Numbered from the stretch's first letter, positions 44,401 to 53,504 are shown. The stretch: 64,000 nt of DNA from Flavobacterium humidisoli (GCF_023272795.1 NZ_CP096829.1:4898001-4962000), one strand, 5' to 3'. The notes: generated from the letters alone by a model not told the origin. Program-made: numbers and translations.

Positions 44401-46559
44401 GTTCCTCCTATTGCGGTTACAGTTGCCCATCCGTTATTACCTTCATGACACGAAACATTTCCCGAAGTATAGGATAACTGTATTTTTTTAGGTTCAGAAA
44501 TTTTTTGAGTAGCTGGTTTTGCTTCTAAGAGTTTTTCTGTATCGAAAGTTCCCCGTACGATTCCGTTTGCATCTTCAACATTTATAGAGTACAAACCTTC
44601 AGAAAGATTTTCGGCAACCAACTTTTTATACTCTGACAATTCATCCCATTCTTTGGTATCCTCATTATATTTTGACCAGAAAATTTTATACGGCTGACCA
44701 CCATTATTTCCTCCTTCAAATGGCACACCTCCGCTTACTTTAGCTTTTAATATTCCGTCTGAGGATTTGCCTTCGCCTCCAATCGGGTTTAGGCTTTCTG
44801 AATTACAAGAAATCTCTTGCTCTACAGTAATTTCAATTTCAATCGGATCAGGATCAATTAATATAACTTCTAAATTTGGATCTATTTGTTTATCTATCAA
44901 ACATTTTCTTTCGTCTGTTACAGATAATTTATAAGTATCGGCAGGAACGTTTTTTAATGAAATGGTAAAAACATTATTCGCAAATTGAGTAGATGACTTA
45001 CTTGCATCGATAGTTTCGTTTTTACTATTTGTCCAAATAAAAGCATACGAATTACCTTTTATTGGCGTTCCTCCAGAAATTGAAGCTGTTATTGTACCAT
45101 TTTCAGCTTTGTGAAAAGTAGGATTCGATTTTGAAACTTTACCTTCTACAACAAGAGCCCCGTCAGGTTGGGTAATTTCTTCTGATAATTCTTTATCTTT
45201 TTTTTCTGGTGTTAGCGATATACAACCAACTTGATCACTTGCATCTTTTATTTTTCGAACTCTAACATAATGATAGCCTAATTTAAGACCTTCTATAGAA
45301 GTTGTCGCTCCATTTTCAAAATCTTTCCAGTTTACCCCATGATCCGTAGAATATTGAAAAATACCGCTTTTTGCTCCTCCAGTGGCCGTTACAGTTATTG
45401 CACCATCTGAACCTCCATGACAATTAATATCATTTTTTTTCTTAATCGAAAAATCTACAGGATCGGGTGTGCCTATATTAAATATATAAGGGCTACTATC
45501 TATATATGTAGAGCTCGTACTGGCATCATTAATATATCCTGCAAATGTTAGGCTATACTTCCCTTTTTCAAAATCACATGGCGCTACAAAATTTTTTCCA
45601 TTAAATGAAGACTTATCTGCCTGTGAAGAACAGATCGGATCTGTCCACATATTTAGAGTTTCATCAAAGCGTTTAATACTAAAAATCAATTTTTCGGTAG
45701 TAAATAAAGGCCTATCAAATTTTACAGTCAATTTAGCATCATTAGAACCAAAACATGTCATTTCTTGTTCTTGATAAGATTCAATTAAAGGAGCTGATTG
45801 GCGCACGATATAAGTAACAATATTAGAGACAGAAGTACATGCTACTTGTCTAAAATAAATATTTTTACCATGATATTCTCCTGCATCATTAACTAGAATA
45901 TCTTTTGCACTAGCTGTAAAACTTGATTTTGTTGCAAATTGTGGCATGTTGACCCAACTATATGGATCTGTATAATCAAATGAATACTGCCAATTATATT
46001 CTGAACTGTCAAAACCTGTATCAGAGCTTATTGTAACTTTAGTGTCGGTTGGCAAATCATTTTTACTCCCAGGATCAACAATTACAAGAACGGGACGAAT
46101 CTTTACGTTAAATGAAGAACTGCCAAGCCCCTCCCCATCACTATCTACATTCTTAAATTGTTTAAATTCAAAGGTAAAATCATAGCAACGAAATTTATCT
46201 GTTCTTGTAACTCTCCCCATATTATAAGGCCTATTTCCGTTACAAGACTTCTTATCGTATCTTGAAGCAGAATAAAACATGGATAACAGTGTTTGATCTG
46301 CTTTGAATGTAGTTCTAGTTCCCTCATAAGTATAATATTTAGTATTCCTATCATCAGAATAAGTAATATCTAAAGCTTTATAATTTTGTTTAGGATCTTT
46401 AAATTCTAAAGCAACGTATGCAGTCCCGCAATTGTGGTGTTCATCATTATAAGCCCAGCCATCAAAAATAACTTCGTATGAACCCAATTTTGCAGTCTGA
46501 CCTTGAGCATATCCTAATCCGCAAACCAATAAAATAATAAATAAGTAAAATTTCTTCAT
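41406..46559 (-). CDS. Giant SprB-repeat surface protein with type A type IX sorting domain (1717 aa)
   Basis: The signal peptide (residues 1-20) ends YAQG-like GLGYAQ. A unique N-terminal region (about 20-360) is followed by SprB-type repeats: DINCHGGSDGAITVTATGG near 385, VSCHEGNNGWATVTAIGG near 700, VFCNGGNDGWATATAEGG near 1010, VGCTTGDDGWAEAHVTGG near 1320 and PICYKGNDGSIELNVTGG near 1395. The middle is three super-modules of about 310 aa, each starting DPDPIEIEI- or EPDPIKVVF-like. Residues about 1480-1560 look Ig/PKD-like (TLCIDQSLDLDASIKDP). The last 75 residues (FIVTPNPNNGNFKAIVNLEN, SGMYILVLETG) are the type A sorting domain (Por secretion tail). I infer a cell-surface adhesin related in repeat type to the gliding adhesin SprB. 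Confidence 0.9.
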   Translation of the reverse strand: MKKFYLFIILLVCGLGYAQGQTAKLGSYEVIFDGWAYNDEHHNCGTAYVALEFKDPKQNYKALDITYSDDRNTKYYTYEGTRTTFKADQTLLSMFYSASRYDKKSCNGNRPYNMGRVTRTDKFRCYDFTFEFKQFKNVDSDGEGLGSSSFNVKIRPVLVIVDPGSKNDLPTDTKVTISSDTGFDSSEYNWQYSFDYTDPYSWVNMPQFATKSSFTASAKDILVNDAGEYHGKNIYFRQVACTSVSNIVTYIVRQSAPLIESYQEQEMTCFGSNDAKLTVKFDRPLFTTEKLIFSIKRFDETLNMWTDPICSSQADKSSFNGKNFVAPCDFEKGKYSLTFAGYINDASTSSTYIDSSPYIFNIGTPDPVDFSIKKKNDINCHGGSDGAITVTATGGAKSGIFQYSTDHGVNWKDFENGATTSIEGLKLGYHYVRVRKIKDASDQVGCISLTPEKKDKELSEEITQPDGALVVEGKVSKSNPTFHKAENGTITASISGGTPIKGNSYAFIWTNSKNETIDASKSSTQFANNVFTISLKNVPADTYKLSVTDERKCLIDKQIDPNLEVILIDPDPIEIEITVEQEISCNSESLNPIGGEGKSSDGILKAKVSGGVPFEGGNNGGQPYKIFWSKYNEDTKEWDELSEYKKLVAENLSEGLYSINVEDANGIVRGTFDTEKLLEAKPATQKISEPKKIQLSYTSGNVSCHEGNNGWATVTAIGGTGVYTYKWYNTGEGIVDENKISNLTKGTYTIEVTDANGCFSTLDIDIDEPDFAVSINYETIKPPTFSGGSNGKIIAEVKGGTEFDPALNGGKLYNYEWKNSAGLVQNPIAEVINGVYTITLNNVPADFYYLTVTDKNYNEATGQTVNCTVAESEVQLTEPDPIKVVFEIVQTISCNAKNEFGDNTDTTPKDDQRDESQDGILKAHVTGGIPLPLDDNNGLPYYFYWKKQKEDGTWIELKNIKGETASNLSYGTYALNVKDRNGIVLGTYVNNELAEAIDVTQFMDQPPVLSVKIEKGDVFCNGGNDGWATATAEGGSGDYTYEWSNEVKSDKNTVLKTGNYWVIATDKKGCTAYAEVFIDQPKAPLAIKYTEVVNPSFYKATNGKIVVEVTGGTIAADNTYWFEWKNSKGTTQTSTSTSFSNNIYTIALTGLPEETYTLTVRDANYNVATNKTSCTVINSVIELDDPDPLEVTFEVIRTISCNVGNEFGNEIDANPLDNQRDESQDGILKAHVKGGIQLATAKNNGLPYYYTWKKKQVNGSWTIWNNTGDTAEYLSEGTYALNIEDANGIKLGTYVNNVLVKEIDAEKYIPQPDQLKLTFTKFDVGCTTGDDGWAEAHVTGGTPPYTYEWTNGETSAKIENITTNNYFVIATDAKGCVVQGSIFVGDPNGILSTETVKNPICYKGNDGSIELNVTGGNLPYTYLWNTGAVTKDLNNLIAGNYEVTITCPECCVYKKRFVLKDPEPVIVNVGPDRTLCIDQSLDLDASIKDPQAKYSWTSTNGFTSNEAKINVSKAGTYHVKVTSSLGCIGEDEIVIKTSQMAISAEFLLSSQAYLDEEVILVNTSSPFGESTDWVVPNGVKVVEQKEKYITLKFDAIGVYSIGLKQTQGECYAVYTKNIMVEQRGTLPNTETASQFIIDFIVTPNPNNGNFKAIVNLENNSAINLRLFSSSGQNTMIQKQDSGKKKYEIDFNTSLQSGMYILVLETGQQTLVKKIIIN
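42120..44900 (-). repeat. Three super-modules of about 920-940 bp in the SprB-repeat gene
   Basis: Segments encoding a DPDPxEVxFE..ISCN..DGILKAHVxGG module, a KEWxELxxY-like module, a CxxGxDGWA SprB repeat and a further Ig-like module recur with starts near 44,860, 43,930 and 42,990. The copies are diverged, so the duplication is older than those in the first surface block. Confidence 0.65.
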
Positions 46560-46563
46560 AGGC

Positions 46564-48630
46564 TTAATACATAACTGTTAAGGTCTCTGCTTTTGCTGGA
46601 CTATCATTTTCTAAACTTGGCACCAGATGATATTCGTATTCTTTATTAATTTTCAAATTTTTATCTTCTAAAGTAAAAACAGTTCCGTTTAATTCTTTCC
46701 ATAAAGTTGGCGGAAGCCCTTTTTCATTTTTATAAATACTTAGGCCTAGAACCTTGCCTTTATTCTTTGCATAGTCCCAAGAAAGAACTATTTTTCGATT
46801 TTCTCTATCTGCTGTTCCTTGCGAAAATGTAATCACTTTTACTGGTGTAAAATTCAACACACTAACCGTGATTACTGAATGATCTAGTGAAGACCATAGA
46901 TTACTTTTATCCTTAGCCAGAATAGCATATTGATAAATCTTCTTGTTTTCTATTCGATCATCTGTAAATTCCTGAATAGTGTCGTTTATTTGTTTGATTT
47001 CCAACCATTTCTCCTGTCCCTTTTCTCTTCTTCTTAAACTATGACTTACAACATCTTCACTATAGCTTCGTATCCACTTTAAGTGTACTTTGCCATCTTT
47101 ATTATCATAATCTTTAAAAATAGGTGCTGCCGGCGGAATTTTATCGGGTTTATCCAATACCAGAATATCAGAAGGATCTGAGATATTATAACGCATATCT
47201 TCAGCAGCAATTCTATAATAAACTTTGCTGTTGGTCATTTTTAAACTCACGCTGTCTTTGTACTCTGTACCACTATAAGATTGATGATAAATATCTACAA
47301 ACTCCTCTCCTGCCGTATTGGCTTTTAGTATTCGGTATCCGCGAAGATCTTTTTCTGTATTGGGTTTCCATTTTAGTCTAACCGTTCCAAGACTATCAAT
47401 TACTCCTTCTAGCCCGATTGGCTTGGCTGGCGGTATCGAATCGACTGGCTGTACCAGCATACTTTGGGAAGTTAATCTCTGATTGTTTTTTCCAACAACC
47501 GAAATGGTAAAATAATTGGATGGATACAGTTCTTCTTTAAACTTGAGTTTTCTTTCAGATGGCGGAATAATTTTAGAAACAACCTTATACGGTCCTTTAT
47601 CATTACTTGCTAAATTAATTTCATAACCTTGAATAAATCCTTCTGATTCTTTCGGATAATCCCATTCAAGATTAACTTCATTTGAATTTATAATAGCATA
47701 ATCTACCAATCTTGCCGGAGTTACTACAGCGGCAACACCCGTAGCTGTTATAGGTTTTGTAAATTCTCCTTTTTCTCCAAACGAAGTTATACCATATAAT
47801 CTATAATGATAAACTTTGTCGTTTACACTAAGTGTATCAACAAAGTACATGTTTTTGGACGGATTTTCTTCTTTATCATTTAAGTTAACAAGTCCGGTAT
47901 TTGATATTGGTTTATAATTAATTCCATCTGAAGATTTTTCTACCATAAACGAGGTATAAATTCTTTTGAAGGTTTCATAATCCCAAGAAAGCAGTACTTT
48001 TCTATCATCTGGAACAGCAATAAAATCTGTTGGTGCAGGCAGAACCGAATAATCTTTTAAACCAATCATATAGGAAGCTTCTTTTACCTGCGGACTTTCA
48101 AAAACCTTTACTTGGTAAGCATATACTTCATTCTTCTTTACATCTGTATCTACATAACCCCAACCCGCTTTTACAGCTCCTTCAAAGCTCATATCTGCAG
48201 CATATAAAGCAAAAGTATATCGCTGATCTAGCTCGTCGGCCATATTAACTATTTTTGCCAAATCACCTTCTTTTGCGCCTGTTACTTCAAAACTTTCGCC
48301 ATAAATAGATTGCGCAATAATAGCCGCATTATTGTCTTTCTGTACAAAATCAATCCAAGAATCTAATGGTTCGGGAGTTAATGGTTTAGGAGTAAGAAGA
48401 ATTTTCTCAGGTTTAGGCAAGACATTACCGTCACGTAGAATTGTAGTCCTGGTAATTGTAAATCCTTTTTTATTAGCTTTCTGCCATTCGGCTGGAGAAT
48501 TGATAGCCCAGCGAACTAAAATTTTATCCTTTTGTGCTCGGGCTTTAACCACAACAGCAGCACGTTTAGTCTGTGAATAGGATACCGATATAAACAATAA
48601 AAAGAAAAAAATAAACTTATTTGGGGACAT
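46564..48630 (-). CDS. Multi-FN3 secreted protein (688 aa), first gene of the cluster
   Basis: The signal peptide (residues 1-19) ends SYSQ. After a unique N-terminal region (about 20-200, KARAQKDKILVRWAINSPAE), several fibronectin type III modules follow. They begin near residues 200 (DFIAVPDDRKVLLSWDYETF), 300 (VDYAIINSNEVNLEWDYPKE), 400 (PIGLEGVIDSLGTVRLKWKP), 500 (APIFKDYDNKDGKVHLKWIR) and 595 (VITFSQGTADRENRKIVLSW). No sorting domain is visible. The gene heads the tight operon: the next gene starts 4 nt after its stop. A TAnnTTTG promoter lies about 30 nt upstream. FN3 arrays usually serve as spacers or binding modules on surface proteins. Confidence 0.88.
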   Translation of the reverse strand: MSPNKFIFFFLLFISVSYSQTKRAAVVVKARAQKDKILVRWAINSPAEWQKANKKGFTITRTTILRDGNVLPKPEKILLTPKPLTPEPLDSWIDFVQKDNNAAIIAQSIYGESFEVTGAKEGDLAKIVNMADELDQRYTFALYAADMSFEGAVKAGWGYVDTDVKKNEVYAYQVKVFESPQVKEASYMIGLKDYSVLPAPTDFIAVPDDRKVLLSWDYETFKRIYTSFMVEKSSDGINYKPISNTGLVNLNDKEENPSKNMYFVDTLSVNDKVYHYRLYGITSFGEKGEFTKPITATGVAAVVTPARLVDYAIINSNEVNLEWDYPKESEGFIQGYEINLASNDKGPYKVVSKIIPPSERKLKFKEELYPSNYFTISVVGKNNQRLTSQSMLVQPVDSIPPAKPIGLEGVIDSLGTVRLKWKPNTEKDLRGYRILKANTAGEEFVDIYHQSYSGTEYKDSVSLKMTNSKVYYRIAAEDMRYNISDPSDILVLDKPDKIPPAAPIFKDYDNKDGKVHLKWIRSYSEDVVSHSLRRREKGQEKWLEIKQINDTIQEFTDDRIENKKIYQYAILAKDKSNLWSSLDHSVITVSVLNFTPVKVITFSQGTADRENRKIVLSWDYAKNKGKVLGLSIYKNEKGLPPTLWKELNGTVFTLEDKNLKINKEYEYHLVPSLENDSPAKAETLTVMY

Positions 48631-48659
48631 AAGATGTAATTATTTCCATGTTAAAAAAA

Positions 48660-48703
48660 CAAAAGTAATCTTTTTAATTATGAATTAAATACGGTTTCCC
48701 GTA
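48660..48703 (-). promoter_or_regulatory. Promoter and dyad operator of the surface cluster
   Basis: On the minus strand TACTTTTG (complement of 48660-48667) is an exact TAnnTTTG box 30 nt before the first ATG. TACGGTTTCCCGTA (48690-48703) is a TACGG-N4-CCGTA dyad centred 29.5 nt upstream of the first base of that box. This places it near -42, a position used by activators. No TTTG -33 element is present, which fits activator dependence. Confidence 0.55.
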
Positions 48704-49035
48704 CTACAATGTAATAACACATTAACACAAAAAACACAACACAATGATATACAATATTTTAAATTAAATTTTACCGTTTTTTTCTTATGAATTAAAATCA
48801 AAAAATATCAATTTAAATATTTTTCTATAACATTCTTGCTGACGAAGCGCTTACTATTGATAAAAACAAAGTCCTTAAAATCATTTCATTTGTCTTTCTG
48901 TAATTACAAATCTCCAAAACATTCAAACAATTAAATATCATTAGCATACATTTAAATTTTAACAAATTTCTTACGCCATTTTAATCAAACTGACAATATA
49001 CTTTTCGATATTTTTCAATCCTAATACTTTTATTG

Positions 49036-49043
49036 TATTTTTG
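49036..49043 (+). promoter_or_regulatory. -7 box of the TPR kinase gene
   Basis: TATTTTTG is an exact TAnnTTTG match 82 nt before the GTG start at 49125. Confidence 0.45.
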
Positions 49044-49124
49044 ATAACACACTAAATAACAACATTTTACATTTCATTAAAGTTTTAAAAGCAAAACGCT
49101 ATAATTGACTCAAAATATATTATT

Positions 49125-51584
49125 GTGGAACATAAGCTTTTTAATATAATTTCTTTAAACTTTACAATAGCCAGAAAAGCGCTTTCCGTTCTGCTTTTTT
49201 GTTGGCTAAATGTATACTCACAGTATAATAAATCTGGATATACTGATATAGCCAGACAAAGATTATTAGTTCACATTACTTCAGATTATCTTCATACCAT
49301 CAGTCAGGGACAAATTGATAAAGATAGTGCGGTAAGAGCTTCATCCCGACTTTACAATTTGAGCATCTTAATTCCTTACAATGAAACCTATAATAATGGC
49401 ACAACAAATCCTGCGATCAAACTTCTCGAACAGGATAAAGTAAATCAAGCCAAAAATGTACTCCCCAACTTAAAAGGTGAAAATCGGTTTTTACTGCTGC
49501 TTGAACTAAGCAATTATTTCATTTTTAAAACAGGGACACAAAAAGCAGATCTTGACCAAGCCGAAAAATATCTGGAAGAAATTTTACAGCAGAAAAAATG
49601 GGATAAATGGAAAATGGGTGCTATGATGTTAAAAGCCAATCTTCTTAATCAAAGAGGTAGTTCAGACGAAAGTCAAAAATTATATTCAGAAATTGAAAAA
49701 CGCTGTAACCAATCCGAGAATAATCTGGATTTAGCCAGAGCATTTTTAGAAGCTGGAAAAGCACTACAATATGGTAATCCGCAAAGATTGGTTTATTTTC
49801 AAAAAGCACTTTCTATATTTCAAAATCTGAAAGAAAAGGAAAAGGAAATAGAAACCTTATCGCAGATAAACATCGAATATTTTATTGCCAGACGTTTTGA
49901 TGACTCGCAGAAACTTATTTACAAAATATTACAGCTTCAAAAAGAAATAAAATACCATCATAATCAATATGCTTTTGATGTGCTTTCCTATTTATCGTAT
50001 CGAAAAGGAGATTTAGTTAAAGCTTTGTATTACTCCAATAAAAGCATTGAAAGTATTCAATCCAAAGAAGATTCTATATTTAAAGGTTTGTTTTTCTTAA
50101 GAAGAGGACAGTTATATCAACATTCAAAAAAGAATCAAGAGGCACTTTTTTGGTACACGAAAGCTTTAGAAAATAAAACTCAAGAAACCAAACTGTACTG
50201 GTATAAAGCATTTTTATCTAAAGCTTGGGTTTTAAATGAGTTGCATCGAAACAACGAAGCTTTAACTCTGTTGAAAAAAACAGCAAGCGAATTTCCTCCT
50301 GTTACCGATTTTGAAAAGATGCACTTTGCCTTCATACTTGGAGGAACTTATGAGAAATTAAAAAAGGTAGATCTAGCAGAAAAAAACTATTCTATTTTTC
50401 AAAATATAGCCCAAAACTACCCCCTTCAATATGTTCATGACGAATTTCCAGCTGCCTTTTTTCAAATCGCTTCTTTTTACCAAAATATAGGTAAAAACGA
50501 TAAAGCGAGACAACTGCTTAAAAATGGAATTTCGCATACTTTTGAAATAGGAGTTGCAGAAAAAAGCCAGTATTACTACAACCTTTTTAAAATTGATTCT
50601 ACCGAAAAAAAATACAATGACGCGATTAAAAATTTGGTTTTAAGTCAGAAATATAAAGACTCTGCTTTTAATAAAGAACAGCAAAAAAAGTTTGCAGAAT
50701 TATTAATTAAATATGAAGCCGATAAGAAAGACAAGAACATTAAATTACTGCATACTCAAAATCAGCTACAGCTCATTAAGTCACGAGAAACCGAAAGGGA
50801 AAAGAACATCCTTCTTATCGGTTCACTGTTACTAATTGTCATTATGTGTCTTTTACTATACAGCTATATCATTAAACAAAAAAACAATCGCAAACTAGAA
50901 GCCAGCCAACGTGAATTGGATCAAAAGAATAACTTTCTGGAAAGCTTAAACCACGAACAGCAAAAACTGTTAAAAGAAAAAGAATGGCTTATTAAAGAGG
51001 TGCATCATCGAGTAAAAAATAATTTACAAATGGTGACAAGCCTGCTCAACTCACAATCGACCTATCTTAAAGACAGTGATGCGAAAATGGCGGTTAAGGA
51101 CAGTCTCCGTCGGATGCAGGCCGTGTCAATGATTCATCAAAAATTGTATCATGATGATAATATTTCGACTATTGCTATGCCTCAATATATAGATGAATTA
51201 GTTCATTATTTACATGAAAGTTTTGACAATGAAAATCAGATTGTTTTCAAAAAGAATATCGAGGCAATAAATTTGAATATTTCACAAGCCATTCCGCTCG
51301 GGTTAATCGTTACTGAAAGTGTTGTCAATGCTATAAAATATGCCTTTTTAGAAAAACAAAACGGAACAATAGAAATCAGTCTGTTTTATGAAGATAAAGA
51401 CAATATTATTCTTAAAATAGCTGATAACGGAATAGGCCTACCTGATTTTACCAACAAAGCCGATCCTAATTCTTTCGGACTTAATCTCATAAAAGGTCTT
51501 TCAAAACAATTAAAAGGCAGTTTTAGCATCGAAAATAATAACGGCGTACATATAATAATTAAATTTACACATCTAAACAATTGA
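49125..51584 (+). CDS. TPR sensor histidine kinase, HisKA_2 type (819 aa)
   Basis: A signal or first hydrophobic segment (residues about 14-33, KALSVLLFCWLNVYSQ) is followed by a long helical TPR region (about 40-520, for example FFLRRGQLYQHSKKNQEALF and MHFAFILGGTYEKLKKVDLA), probably periplasmic. One transmembrane helix lies near 560-580 (NILLIGSLLLIVIMCLLL), followed by a coiled coil. The dimerisation domain has HHRVKNNLQ (His627/His628) and the ATPase domain has ESVVNAIKYAF near 730 and ADNGIGLPDF near 765. Start is GTG; no in-frame ATG exists between the upstream stop and the signal segment. The response regulator gene starts 6 nt after its stop, so the two form a two-component system. 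The stimulus is unknown. Confidence 0.88.
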   Translation: MEHKLFNIISLNFTIARKALSVLLFCWLNVYSQYNKSGYTDIARQRLLVHITSDYLHTISQGQIDKDSAVRASSRLYNLSILIPYNETYNNGTTNPAIKLLEQDKVNQAKNVLPNLKGENRFLLLLELSNYFIFKTGTQKADLDQAEKYLEEILQQKKWDKWKMGAMMLKANLLNQRGSSDESQKLYSEIEKRCNQSENNLDLARAFLEAGKALQYGNPQRLVYFQKALSIFQNLKEKEKEIETLSQINIEYFIARRFDDSQKLIYKILQLQKEIKYHHNQYAFDVLSYLSYRKGDLVKALYYSNKSIESIQSKEDSIFKGLFFLRRGQLYQHSKKNQEALFWYTKALENKTQETKLYWYKAFLSKAWVLNELHRNNEALTLLKKTASEFPPVTDFEKMHFAFILGGTYEKLKKVDLAEKNYSIFQNIAQNYPLQYVHDEFPAAFFQIASFYQNIGKNDKARQLLKNGISHTFEIGVAEKSQYYYNLFKIDSTEKKYNDAIKNLVLSQKYKDSAFNKEQQKKFAELLIKYEADKKDKNIKLLHTQNQLQLIKSRETEREKNILLIGSLLLIVIMCLLLYSYIIKQKNNRKLEASQRELDQKNNFLESLNHEQQKLLKEKEWLIKEVHHRVKNNLQMVTSLLNSQSTYLKDSDAKMAVKDSLRRMQAVSMIHQKLYHDDNISTIAMPQYIDELVHYLHESFDNENQIVFKKNIEAINLNISQAIPLGLIVTESVVNAIKYAFLEKQNGTIEISLFYEDKDNIILKIADNGIGLPDFTNKADPNSFGLNLIKGLSKQLKGSFSIENNNGVHIIIKFTHLNN

Positions 51585-51590
51585 TTTACA

Positions 51591-53504
51591 ATGAACAACA
51601 AAGTTTTAATTGTAGAAGATGAATTTATAGTCGCAAATGACCTGCAACTAATATTAAAACAAGCAGGCTATATGGTGACTGGAATTGCTGTTTCGGCTGA
51701 AGAGGCATACCAACATATTGCAAAAAATAAACCTGATCTTGTATTATTGGATATTTATTTGGAAGGCAAACAATCTGGAATTGATCTCGCAAAAAAATTA
51801 AAAACTGAGAATATTGCTTTTGTTTATTTGTCTGCCAATTCGAATCAAACCATACTTGAAGAAGCAAAAAAAACGGATCCTTACGGTTTTCTTGTAAAAC
51901 CATTTCGAGAAAAAGATTTACTGATTACTTTAGAAATTGCTACGTACAGACATAAAAACAGCATAGAATCTCGCTCAAGACAAGAAAAGCTTTTACAAGA
52001 AAAGCTAAATACAATAAGCCGTCAAACGCTTCAATATGAAGATTATCTAAATGAAATTGCACAATTATTACAAGCTTTTATCCCTTACGAACTTATTGTT
52101 TTCGAAATAAAAAACTCCGATCAAAAAAAATGCACTGCTTATTTACGCATAGGTTTTAATGAATATCAATACATAGGCGAAAGAGAATTAGAAAACATCA
52201 CGAATTCAAAAAGTAATTCATCTTTTACCGAAATCAATTATCTGGAAAATGAACCCCTTATTTATGAAACGGACCATCTTAATCCAAAATTATCTTTCAT
52301 AAAAAAACATTTTAGAGCAGAATCTTTTCTGGTATTTCCTTTTCCATTAAATGACAAATTAAGCGTTCAATTTATATGCTGCAACCAAAAGAAAAAAATC
52401 TATTCGCAATATCATATTGACTTACTGACAAGTGCACGAAAGCATTTCGAAGACCTTATGAATCAAGTTACAAATCGGCAAAAGATCTCGAAAGAAAATA
52501 TGAAAGATAATTTTAAGCAAACTGTTTCCAATCAGTTTAGTGAGATTGTCGGGAAACATCCTCTTTTACTGGATGCTCTTGATCTTATTGCACAAGTTGC
52601 TCCTTACAGCACCTCGGTTCTTATACTTGGAGAGAGCGGAACAGGAAAAGAAAAAGCAGCTCAGTCCATTCATAATCTCTCTATGCGAAAAGAGGGTCCT
52701 TTTATAAAAATTAATTGTGCTGCAATATCTCCAACCTTGATAGAATCTGAATTATTTGGTTACGAAAAAGGTGCATTTACGGGTGCAGTGGAAAGCAGAA
52801 AAGGAAAATTTGAACTGGCCGATGGCGGAACTATTTTTCTAGATGAAATTGGAGAATTATCGAATGAAATGCAAATTAGATTATTGCGCGTTTTACAGGA
52901 AAAAGAAATTGATTCTGTGGGAGGAAATATGGCTAGAAAAATAAATATCCGAATTGTGGCCGCAACAAATCGAAATCTCGAAAAAGAAGTTGCTATGGGC
53001 AATTTTAGAATGGATCTTTACTATCGCCTAAATGTATTCCCTATCACAATGCCAGCCTTACGCGAGCGTAAAAGCGATATCCCAGAATTAGCATATCATT
53101 TTGCAGAGAAATTCTGCAGAGAATTCAATAAAAATTTTAATGGTATCAGTCCAAAAATGATGCGGCAAATGAATGAATATGACTGGCCAGGAAATATTCG
53201 CGAATTAGAAAATTTTATGGAAAGGTCGGTTATATTAAATAACGGAAAATCTGAATTAGAGCTTAATCTGAATTCTTCTTCTCCAAATTCAGAATCACTC
53301 ATTAAAGAAGATGATCAGACTTTAGAAGATGTAAAAAATGCACAGCAGCAAATAGAACGTGATTACATCATTTCTATTTTAAAAAAAGTAAAAGGCAGAA
53401 TACGCGGAACAGCTGGCGCGGCTTCAATGCTAAATATTAAACCTACAACACTAGAATCAAAAATAAATAAACTATCTATTAAAAAAGAAGATTACTCAAA
53501 CTAG
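51591..53504 (+). CDS. Sigma-54-dependent response regulator with REC, GAF-like and AAA+ domains (637 aa)
   Basis: Cytoplasmic enhancer-binding regulator. The receiver domain (residues 1-120) has acidic residues Glu9-Asp10-Glu11, phospho-acceptor Asp54 (LVLLDIYLEG) and Lys103 (FLVKPF). Residues about 140-295 form a GAF-like sensory region. The AAA+ domain (about 315-555) has Walker A GESGTGKEKAAQ near 347, the sigma-54-contact loop GAFTGA at 394-399, and Walker B GGTIFLDEIGEL. The C-terminal Fis-type helix-turn-helix covers about 595-632 (GTAGAASMLNIKPTTLESKI). Phosphorylation by the adjacent TPR kinase should switch on sigma-54 promoters. Its targets are not evident; only a degenerate -24/-12-like sequence is found, near 53667. 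Confidence 0.9.
   Translation: MNNKVLIVEDEFIVANDLQLILKQAGYMVTGIAVSAEEAYQHIAKNKPDLVLLDIYLEGKQSGIDLAKKLKTENIAFVYLSANSNQTILEEAKKTDPYGFLVKPFREKDLLITLEIATYRHKNSIESRSRQEKLLQEKLNTISRQTLQYEDYLNEIAQLLQAFIPYELIVFEIKNSDQKKCTAYLRIGFNEYQYIGERELENITNSKSNSSFTEINYLENEPLIYETDHLNPKLSFIKKHFRAESFLVFPFPLNDKLSVQFICCNQKKKIYSQYHIDLLTSARKHFEDLMNQVTNRQKISKENMKDNFKQTVSNQFSEIVGKHPLLLDALDLIAQVAPYSTSVLILGESGTGKEKAAQSIHNLSMRKEGPFIKINCAAISPTLIESELFGYEKGAFTGAVESRKGKFELADGGTIFLDEIGELSNEMQIRLLRVLQEKEIDSVGGNMARKINIRIVAATNRNLEKEVAMGNFRMDLYYRLNVFPITMPALRERKSDIPELAYHFAEKFCREFNKNFNGISPKMMRQMNEYDWPGNIRELENFMERSVILNNGKSELELNLNSSSPNSESLIKEDDQTLEDVKNAQQQIERDYIISILKKVKGRIRGTAGAASMLNIKPTTLESKINKLSIKKEDYSN

Larger units (their letters stand above)
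48631..49124. other. Divergent intergenic region, 494 nt
   Basis: It separates the leftward surface cluster from the rightward kinase-regulator pair. It holds the cluster promoter and dyad on the left and the kinase -7 box on the right. The remaining 300 nt are AT-rich; I see no further gene or RNA in them. Confidence 0.5.
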
